Shown in pieces: positions 30,447-36,227 of a DNA stretch of 36,227 nucleotides. The stretch is taken from assembly GCF_000826125.2 (NCBI RefSeq), contig NZ_LN651373.1, forward strand, positions 939,167-975,393. Reading direction: 5' to 3'. The stretch's first letter is position 1. Every line of letters begins with the position of its first letter. The notes below the pieces were generated by a model, which did not search any database, had not been told where the DNA came from, and saw only the letters and a program-made list of their open reading frames with translations. The stretch is from Bhargavaea cecembensis. GTDB lineage: Bacteria; Bacillota; Bacilli; Bacillales_A; Planococcaceae. The position numbers and the translations under genes are program-made.

Positions 30447-32810
30447 ATGGGGAAGTGGAAAATCGGGCTCGCAGCCCTCGGATTGCTGGCCATGCTGGCC
30501 GGTACCGGAACCGCCGAGGCCGCGCCTCAGCTGGAGGTGAAGGCGACTGGCGGAATCGACGGAAAAGTGAAGGAAGGAGCCGGTTTTCCGCTGGCCATCG
30601 AAGTACATAACAGCGGCGATCCGTTCTCGGGGGACCTGATCCTCGACTTCCGGTCAGGTTACATGTCAGGCACCGCCGAAGCGGTTCCGGTGGAAGTCGG
30701 CGAAGGAGAGACCGTGACGGTGCGCACTACCGCCGACGGGGCGGACTCCTACTCGTACCGGCAAAACAGCTTCAAATTCTTTGAGGGCGGCTGGGAAAAC
30801 GGGAAGGAAGTGCCGTATAAAGGCGACCGCTACCCGCAGCTCAATTTCTATTTCGAGGACGCCGGGTTCATCATCGCCCTTTCGGAGAGCGGTGACCGCC
30901 TTGCCTCGCTTAAAGACGCACAGCTCGGTTCCACGTCAGAGACGGTGCTGCTCAGTCCGCTCCAGGACCCCGAATTCCGTCCGCCGACCGATAAAAACGG
31001 CTGGGGGTCTGCAGATGTCATCATTGCGGACGAAGCGGTCCTGCCGGCATTTTCCGCAGCCGAACAGACCGCGCTCGGGGAATGGGTGGAGGCGGGGGGC
31101 ACGCTCCTGATCGGCATGACGGACGATCCTGACGCCGAGGCCGGCCCGTTTGCCGGCCGGCTTCCGCTCAAAGGCAAAGGCCGGGAAGATATACCGGGAT
31201 CCGCTTTTTCGGTGTATGCGAAAGGGGCCGAACTGCCCGATTCTGTTCCGGGCTTTTCAACAGAGCTTACCGAAGGGGCGTCAAGCCTGGCAAGTGCCGG
31301 CGGCCTGACCCTGGCGGCGTGGAAGCCGTACGGGGCAGGGGAAATCATCCAGACCGCCTTTTCGCTCGGCGACCGGCCGTTTGCGGGGACGCCGGCCCAT
31401 ACGCTTTTTGTCCAGAATATTTTGTCGGCCCTTTCTGCCGGGCAGCAAACCGGCCAGGGGATGTACGCCGATCTGGACGAGGGCTTTGTTGACCTCGGAC
31501 GCCGGGCGAGCGAACGGTTCGAGACGTTTCGTATCCCGGTGCCGGCCATCTTGGTTGTTGTCCTCGTTTACATCGCGGTGATCGGGCCGCTCCTGTATGT
31601 CGTGCTGAAGCGGAAGGACAAGCGGGAGCAGGCATGGTGGATCATTCCCGCCATTTCGCTCGTCGTGTCGGCGGCACTGTTCGGCTACGGGGCGAAGGAC
31701 CGATTGTTCCATCCCCAGCTCCGGCAGGCCGCGATGCTGATCGATGACGGGTCCGGAAGCTTGTCCGGAAAGTACGTTGGGTCCGTCCTGACGAACCGCG
31801 GAGGGGACGTGGAGTTCCATGCGCCGTCCGGCATGACCCTGACGGCCGCCGGAACATCGAATCCGTTCACGGGGTCATCGCCTGACAGCTTCCGCCATGC
31901 GGTTGCCGAAAAGCGCGCGGACGGCACCCGTCTCGTCCTGAGGGAGCTGCCGTTCTGGTCGGTCGGGACTGTCCACGGCGACTTCCGGATGGAGGAAGCC
32001 GGCACGATCAAGGCTGAATTGAAAACGCAGGACGGAAAAGTGAGCGGGACGATCACGAACGGCTTTGGCTTCAGATTGAAAGATGTGGCCATCTGGAGCG
32101 GAACCGGTTTTACGCAGATCGGCGACATGGAGGCCGGCAGCAAGATCCAGGTTGAAGAAAAGCTTGCCGGCGGTCTGCTCCTGCCTGCAGTCCAGCCGAA
32201 CACTTTGGCAATGGGCGGACCGGTGCTGGCGAACGGCTACGGCGGGACGGACGATCCGCGTGCTTCCGCCATGATGGATGCGGCCGGCCTGTTCATGGAC
32301 GGCAAACGCCCGGCGATCGTGGCGAGGACGGATTCATCGGTCGTCCCGCTTGAGATGAAAGGGAAGCCGAAGTACTCGTCCGTCGCGGTCATCGTCCGTC
32401 CGTTCGAGCCGGAAATGCGGCTTTCCGGGCCGTTCACCGTTCCGTCGGAGCTTCTGGAGACGAACCTGCAGCCGGAAGATCCGAACTTGTATCATGAGGA
32501 ATTACCGGCCGGCGAAGTGTATTTGGAGCCGGGACGGTATTCCTTCGAAGCGACGGTCCCGGCAACATTCAACGAAATCGCTGAGGGCTGGGAACAGATC
32601 CGGATCGGTGCCGGTGAAGGGATTGACGATATCGAGATCCTGAACACCGAAACCGGGGAATACGAGCCGATCTCACTCCCGGCGGAGCTGAAGGAGACGG
32701 AACTGTATTTGTCGGAAGCCGGTACGGTCAGCCTCCGCTTCGTGAAGACGCCGGACGGAGAAGCGGCCGGACTGCCGGAAATCACGATTGAGGGGGTGGC
32801 CGGACGATGA
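30447..32810 (+). CDS. Large exported membrane protein of an ABC/MoxR operon
   Basis: A 787-residue protein of no named family that I can assign. It has a signal peptide (MGKWKIGLAALGLLAMLAG...AEA, about 1-25), an external region of about 335 residues, two membrane helices (about 362-385 and 395-412) joined by a short basic loop KRKDKREQA, and a second external region of about 370 residues. The first external region starts with a beta-sandwich-like part and has a Rossmann-like ASADVIIADE...GEWVEAGGTLLIG pattern similar to amidotransferase-like domains of GldG/DUF4350-type proteins. ABC-linked GldG proteins have a comparable external domain. ATG 30447 follows GGGAAGGGATGAG. It overlaps the ABC ATPase gene by four bases (ATGA) and likely works with it. 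Confidence 0.8.
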   Translation: MGKWKIGLAALGLLAMLAGTGTAEAAPQLEVKATGGIDGKVKEGAGFPLAIEVHNSGDPFSGDLILDFRSGYMSGTAEAVPVEVGEGETVTVRTTADGADSYSYRQNSFKFFEGGWENGKEVPYKGDRYPQLNFYFEDAGFIIALSESGDRLASLKDAQLGSTSETVLLSPLQDPEFRPPTDKNGWGSADVIIADEAVLPAFSAAEQTALGEWVEAGGTLLIGMTDDPDAEAGPFAGRLPLKGKGREDIPGSAFSVYAKGAELPDSVPGFSTELTEGASSLASAGGLTLAAWKPYGAGEIIQTAFSLGDRPFAGTPAHTLFVQNILSALSAGQQTGQGMYADLDEGFVDLGRRASERFETFRIPVPAILVVVLVYIAVIGPLLYVVLKRKDKREQAWWIIPAISLVVSAALFGYGAKDRLFHPQLRQAAMLIDDGSGSLSGKYVGSVLTNRGGDVEFHAPSGMTLTAAGTSNPFTGSSPDSFRHAVAEKRADGTRLVLRELPFWSVGTVHGDFRMEEAGTIKAELKTQDGKVSGTITNGFGFRLKDVAIWSGTGFTQIGDMEAGSKIQVEEKLAGGLLLPAVQPNTLAMGGPVLANGYGGTDDPRASAMMDAAGLFMDGKRPAIVARTDSSVVPLEMKGKPKYSSVAVIVRPFEPEMRLSGPFTVPSELLETNLQPEDPNLYHEELPAGEVYLEPGRYSFEATVPATFNEIAEGWEQIRIGAGEGIDDIEILNTETGEYEPISLPAELKETELYLSEAGTVSLRFVKTPDGEAAGLPEITIEGVAGR

Positions 32811-33739
32811 TCGATATCCGGAAACTATCAAAGTCATACGGGTCGTTCCAGGCGCTCCGGGAACTGGACCTTGAAATAGCGGGAGGCACGGTGTTCGGAG
32901 TCGTCGGGGCGAACGGCGCGGGGAAGTCGACCGCGTTCTCCATCTTGGCGACGCTCCTTCCGCCGACGTCGGGCGATGCGTTCATCGGGGGATCGAGCGT
33001 GCGGACCGCCGCCGCCGACGTACGGAAGAAAATCGGCTATATGCCGGACTTTTTCGGCGTCTATGATCAGTTGAAGACGGATGAGTACCTCGATTTTTAT
33101 GCAGCCAGCTACGGAATCGATGTGCGGCAGCGGCAGGTCCTGATCGGGCAGCTGCTCGAACTCGTCAATCTCGAACAAAAGCATGACGCCTATGTCGACT
33201 CCCTTTCAAGGGGGATGAAACAGCGCCTCTGCCTTGCGCGGAGCCTCATCCACGATCCGGAAGTGCTCATACTCGATGAGCCGGCCTCCGGACTGGATCC
33301 TCGGGCACGGGTGGAAATGCGGGAAATCATGAAGCGGCTGAAAGGGATGGACAAGACGGTGCTGATCTCCTCGCATATCCTGCCGGAACTGGCGGAGATG
33401 TGCGATGAGATCGGCGTGCTCGACAGGGGCCGTCTCGTCGCCCGCAACTCGGTCAGGGAAATCCATACGAGGCTGAAAGGCGACCGTGTCATCACGGTGA
33501 AGCTGAACGGGAGCCCGGATTTGGCCGTCCGGTTTTTCGAGGAGCGGCCGTTCATATCGGCGATCCGGCCGGATTCCGCCGGTGAGATCACCTTTTCCTT
33601 CAGCGGCGGCGAAGCGGACCAGGCGGAACTCCTGTCGGCCGCGGTCTCCCGGGGCCTCGGCATCCGGTCGTTCTCCGAGGAGGAGACGGACCTGGAAGAC
33701 GTTTTCATGGCCATCACGAAAGAGGGGGCAGAACAGTGA
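32807..33739 (+). CDS. ABC transporter ATP-binding protein
   Basis: A 310-residue ABC ATPase of the ABC-2/DRA (drug, antibiotic, gliding) class. Walker A GANGAGKST is at residues about 35-43, the signature LSRGMKQRLCLARSL near 130-144, Walker B VLILDEPASGLDP near 152-164, the H-loop in SSHILPE. The C-terminal 100 residues are the extra domain common in GldA/NatA-type proteins. Its four-base overlaps with both neighbours (ATGA upstream, GTGA downstream) make translational coupling very likely. It should power the permease encoded next; export of a peptide, lipid or wall precursor is possible but not shown. Confidence 0.93.
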   Translation: MIDIRKLSKSYGSFQALRELDLEIAGGTVFGVVGANGAGKSTAFSILATLLPPTSGDAFIGGSSVRTAAADVRKKIGYMPDFFGVYDQLKTDEYLDFYAASYGIDVRQRQVLIGQLLELVNLEQKHDAYVDSLSRGMKQRLCLARSLIHDPEVLILDEPASGLDPRARVEMREIMKRLKGMDKTVLISSHILPELAEMCDEIGVLDRGRLVARNSVREIHTRLKGDRVITVKLNGSPDLAVRFFEERPFISAIRPDSAGEITFSFSGGEADQAELLSAAVSRGLGIRSFSEEETDLEDVFMAITKEGAEQ

Positions 33740-34581
33740 ATCTCAAATTCTCAAATCCCGTCCTCCTGAAGGAGATCAAGCTGAGGTTCAGGTCGCCGAG
33801 AAGTTTCATCGGCATCCTGTTTTATCTGGCCGCGATGAGCCTGTTCGTGTTCGGGTTCCTCTATATCATGACGTCGTTCGATCCGGCGGGGACGGGCGCC
33901 CTCAATCCGGAACAGAGCTTCATGATGTTCACGATGCTCACTTATATCCAGCTTGCGCTCGTCCTGTTCATCACGCCGGGGCTGACGGCGGGTGCGATCA
34001 GCTCGGAAAGGGAAAAGCAGACACTGAACATGCTGCTCACGACGACCCAGTCGTCATTCCAGATCATCACGGGAAAACTGCTGTCATCGATTGCGTTCCT
34101 GCTCCTCATGATCGTCTCGGGACTGCCGATCTACAGCCTCGTCTTCTTGTACGGGGGCATTTCGCCCGGGCAGATCGGGCTGATCCTGTTTTATTTCCTG
34201 CTGACGACAGTGGCGATCGGAAGCACCGGCATCCTGTTTTCGACGCTGATCCGAAAGACGGTCATTTCCATGATCGCCACTTACGGGACGATGCTTGCCC
34301 TGACGGCCGTGACCGGCTTCCTCGCCGTGTTCTCCGCTTCGCTGAACCAGATCGGCCAGGCGGCGGGAACTTCTCCGATGGCCCATTTCTGGGCATCGAT
34401 CAACCCGGCGGTCCTCGTCGCCTCGCTGCTCGCGCCGGGTTCGGGGAACATCCTTTCCGACATGACGGGAATCGGGCTTCCGGTATGGGTCACTTATCTG
34501 CTGTTCTACATCGTGCTGACCGCCGGGTCGGTTTGGCTCGCCGTCATGAAGCTCCGTCCCAATATGAACGCTGGAAAGTGA
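33736..34581 (+). CDS. ABC-2 type permease subunit
   Basis: A 281-residue membrane protein with six hydrophobic segments (first at about 25-48). PVLLKEIKLRFRSPRSF at the N-terminus and GLTAGAISSEREKQTLNMLLTT after the second segment are the classic ABC-2/GldF-like features. The start is GTG 33736, overlapping the ATPase stop codon by four bases, with GAGGGGG upstream. It probably forms a homodimer with two ATPase subunits. A DUF4175-like or MoxR-operon type protein follows after 12 bases. Confidence 0.9.
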   Translation: MNLKFSNPVLLKEIKLRFRSPRSFIGILFYLAAMSLFVFGFLYIMTSFDPAGTGALNPEQSFMMFTMLTYIQLALVLFITPGLTAGAISSEREKQTLNMLLTTTQSSFQIITGKLLSSIAFLLLMIVSGLPIYSLVFLYGGISPGQIGLILFYFLLTTVAIGSTGILFSTLIRKTVISMIATYGTMLALTAVTGFLAVFSASLNQIGQAAGTSPMAHFWASINPAVLVASLLAPGSGNILSDMTGIGLPVWVTYLLFYIVLTAGSVWLAVMKLRPNMNAGK

Positions 34582-34593
34582 GGGGGACCGCCG

Positions 34594-36078
34594 ATGGACA
34601 GCAGACAAATCCTTGAACGGACAATCCGGAGAGCACTCTTCCGGCTGGCGCTCCAGTGGACGTCCCGGCAGCTGGTGAAGGGACTTGCCGCCGGCATCTG
34701 GACGGCCGTCCTGTTCCTGATCGTCACCCGGTTTTTCATCATGCCGGGCTACTCGTTCTATGCGCTCGCCGCGGGAATCATCGCCGTCCTGGCAGTTCCC
34801 GCCGTCTCATTCGGCAACAGGCCGAAAAGGAGAGATGCGCTGCGGGTGCTCGACCGGCATGCGCCGGACAATCTGATACTGGCCGCCGGCACGCTCCCTC
34901 CGGATGCCGGACCGCTTGCCGACGATCTGGCGGAGGAGGCGGCGCAGCATTCCGGTGATGCATTTGCCTCGTTCAGAAAGACGAAGGGCCGGTGGGCGGA
35001 CCGGCGAAGTGCCGCGGTATCGGCGGCGGGGCTTGCTGTTCTCCTTCTGACGATGTTGTATCCGTCTCCGGCACAGCTGGAAGCGAAAGAGGAAGAGGCG
35101 GAGCGGGAGATTGTGACCTCGATCCGGAAGGAAGTGGAGAAGCTCCGGGAGAAAGCCGCCGATGAAGTGGTGGCGGAGCGGCTCGCCGATCTGGAAGAGG
35201 CCGTCGGGAAAGCCGCCGTGCCGGAAGAGGCGATCGGCGAAACCGTGAAACTGCAGCGCGAACTGAACCTGCAGGAGCGGCTCGAAAACGGAGCCGGCAG
35301 CCCGGAGAACGGTGATGCAGGCACGCTGACCGGGAAAGAAGCCGCGGAAGCCCTGGCGGCGATCGCCGGGAATGCGGACGAGAAACTCGCGAAGCTCGGC
35401 CGGTCTGCCGGCGGCAGCCTCGCTTCAGGTGAACCGGCCGGGGAGAACGGGACTGGCGGCAGTGAAAAAACCGGCGGAGACCCGCCGCCGGGGAGCGACG
35501 GCGGGCCTGCCGGGTCGGATGCTGCTCCGGGAAGCGACGGGAACAGTAGCGGAAACGCCGGCGGCCCGGGCAACGGGACGGATCAAGCCGGCGGCCAGGG
35601 CGGTTCTGGCCAGAACGGTGTTGGCCAGGACGGGGCAGGCCGGGACGGAAGCGCCGGAAACGGTACGGGCCAGGGAGGTTCGGGCCAGGGAGGCTCAGGC
35701 CAGGGAGACTCGGGCCAGAATGGCTCCGGCCAGGGAGGCTCCGGCCAGGGAGGCTCGGGCCAGAATGGCTCCGGCAAAGGCGGCGACGGAACAACCGGCA
35801 GCGGGGCGGGAATGGGGCAGGGCAGCCGTGACCTCGTCAGCACGCCTCCGCCCGGATTCGATCCGCGCGCACCCGTCCAGGACACGGGGAAACAAGAAGA
35901 CGGCGGCCGGACGGAAAAAGGGACCGTCCCTGCCGGAAAAGGGACCGTCCGCCCGTACGGCGAGGCAACCGGCGACTATCGGGATGCCTACATGGAAGAT
36001 GCCGGCCGTCTCGGACTGCCCGAAGACCTGCAGCGGATCTTGTCCGACTATTTCTCCTCGATCGAAAACAGAGACTAA
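34594..36078 (+). CDS. Membrane/coiled-coil protein with repetitive Gly-rich region
   Basis: A 494-residue protein without a named family. Two adjacent membrane helices (about 31-50 and 53-73) and a third (about 139-157) precede a charged coiled coil (about 162-232: EAKEEEAEREIV... LREKAADEVVAERLADLEE). Residues 283-410 are low complexity, rich in Gly, Ser, Gln, Asn, with pentapeptides of the type SGQGG. The end (YGEATGDYRDAYMEDA... LPEDLQRILSDYF) resembles the conserved C-terminal motif of proteins encoded beside MoxR/DUF58 genes. The charged middle and tail would lie outside the cell if the third helix exits outward. AGGGGG serves ATG 34594; stop TAA at 36076-36078 overlaps the next ribosome site. 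Confidence 0.82.
   Translation: MDSRQILERTIRRALFRLALQWTSRQLVKGLAAGIWTAVLFLIVTRFFIMPGYSFYALAAGIIAVLAVPAVSFGNRPKRRDALRVLDRHAPDNLILAAGTLPPDAGPLADDLAEEAAQHSGDAFASFRKTKGRWADRRSAAVSAAGLAVLLLTMLYPSPAQLEAKEEEAEREIVTSIRKEVEKLREKAADEVVAERLADLEEAVGKAAVPEEAIGETVKLQRELNLQERLENGAGSPENGDAGTLTGKEAAEALAAIAGNADEKLAKLGRSAGGSLASGEPAGENGTGGSEKTGGDPPPGSDGGPAGSDAAPGSDGNSSGNAGGPGNGTDQAGGQGGSGQNGVGQDGAGRDGSAGNGTGQGGSGQGGSGQGDSGQNGSGQGGSGQGGSGQNGSGKGGDGTTGSGAGMGQGSRDLVSTPPPGFDPRAPVQDTGKQEDGGRTEKGTVPAGKGTVRPYGEATGDYRDAYMEDAGRLGLPEDLQRILSDYFSSIENRD
35601..35780 (+). repeat. 15-bp coding minisatellite
   Basis: Within the preceding gene, a 15-base unit of the form GGCTCSGGCCAGRRW is repeated about nine to twelve times with variation, encoding SGQGG-, SGQNG- and SGQGD-type pentapeptides. 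Changes in copy number would keep the reading frame. Confidence 0.85.
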
Positions 36079-36092
36079 GGAGGCGGAATGCC

Positions 36093-36227
36093 TTGGATAA
36101 AGCAGAATTCAGCGAAATGGGACGGAAGATCGGTGAAGTGCGCGCCGAAGTCGGGAAGTTCATCGTCGGTCAGGAAGAGGCGGTCGATTTTATTTTGTAT
36201 GCGATCATCGGCGGCGGCCACGCCCTG
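36093..36227 (+). CDS. MoxR family AAA+ ATPase, N-terminal part
   Basis: The first 45 residues only; the gene runs off the window. The sequence ends EVGKFIVGQEEAVDFILYAIIGGGHAL, the standard MoxR entry just before Walker A, which lies outside. The start is TTG 36093, with AGGAGG nine bases upstream. The ATG at 36088 is in another frame. MoxR ATPases are chaperone-like and usually stand with DUF58 and von Willebrand A proteins; such genes may continue beyond the edge. Confidence 0.88.
   Translation, partial: MDKAEFSEMGRKIGEVRAEVGKFIVGQEEAVDFILYAIIGGGHAL

Noticed and set aside
35601-35780. CRISPR-like array
   Set aside because: Repeat units are contiguous 15-mers without spacers and lie in frame within a coding region.

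Overview
The window looks like chromosome of an endospore-forming, fairly GC-rich member of the Bacillales, most likely Planococcaceae (Bhargavaea/Sporosarcina/Planococcus type). Three things point there. Sporulation genes are present (YjcZ-type protein, spoVIF, a Spo0E-like phosphatase, a soluble PAS histidine kinase). Several gene neighbourhoods match Bacillus subtilis (yjcF-yjcG-yjcH; kinase-mhqR; ykwC-kre; darB/ykuL-ccpC). A murE-prfC pair is shared with Staphylococcus rather than Bacillus. All assignments rest on reading the sequence and on remembered families; no database search was run.

Layout. 1-2858: end of a YjcZ-like gene, spoVIF, the minus-strand yjcH-yjcG-yjcF operon, and a divergent PgpA-like gene. 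2875-6618: a TAXI-type TRAP transporter operon (lipoprotein, DUF1850 protein, fused permease) with a candidate CcpA site at its promoter. 6641-7970: a 21-bp tandem repeat, tRNA-Val(GAC), an AT-rich orphan gene, and a small minus-strand gene with a possible SigB promoter. 8001-12639: Gfo/Idh/MocA oxidoreductase, large-subunit catalase with an altered haem pocket, aldehyde dehydrogenase. 12650-17004: M42 aminopeptidase, MurE, release factor 3. 17131-21238: RND exporter, then a yybP-ykoY manganese riboswitch controlling a TerC-family protein. 21260-21632: a MITE-like element inserted in a second 21-bp tandem array.

21701-26843: KtrB-like K+ channel subunit, PAS histidine kinase, MhqR-like regulator, acidic lipoprotein, YkvS, Spo0E-like protein. 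27109-30373: YkwC, Kre (YkyB), a small membrane protein, the c-di-AMP-binding CBS protein DarB/CbpB, and CcpC. 30447-36227 (cut by the window end): a tightly packed operon of a large exported membrane protein, ABC ATPase, ABC-2 permease, a membrane/coiled-coil protein with a repetitive Gly-rich region, and the start of a MoxR AAA+ ATPase. This last operon is the best candidate for a poorly described system.

Physiological themes: commitment to sporulation (kinase, Spo0E, SpoVIF), ion and metal homeostasis (KtrB, TerC, DarB), carbon control (candidate cre site, CcpC), wall synthesis (MurE) and stress (catalase, MhqR, possible SigB gene). The long minus-strand reading frames opposite GC-rich genes are codon-bias shadows and are left out.
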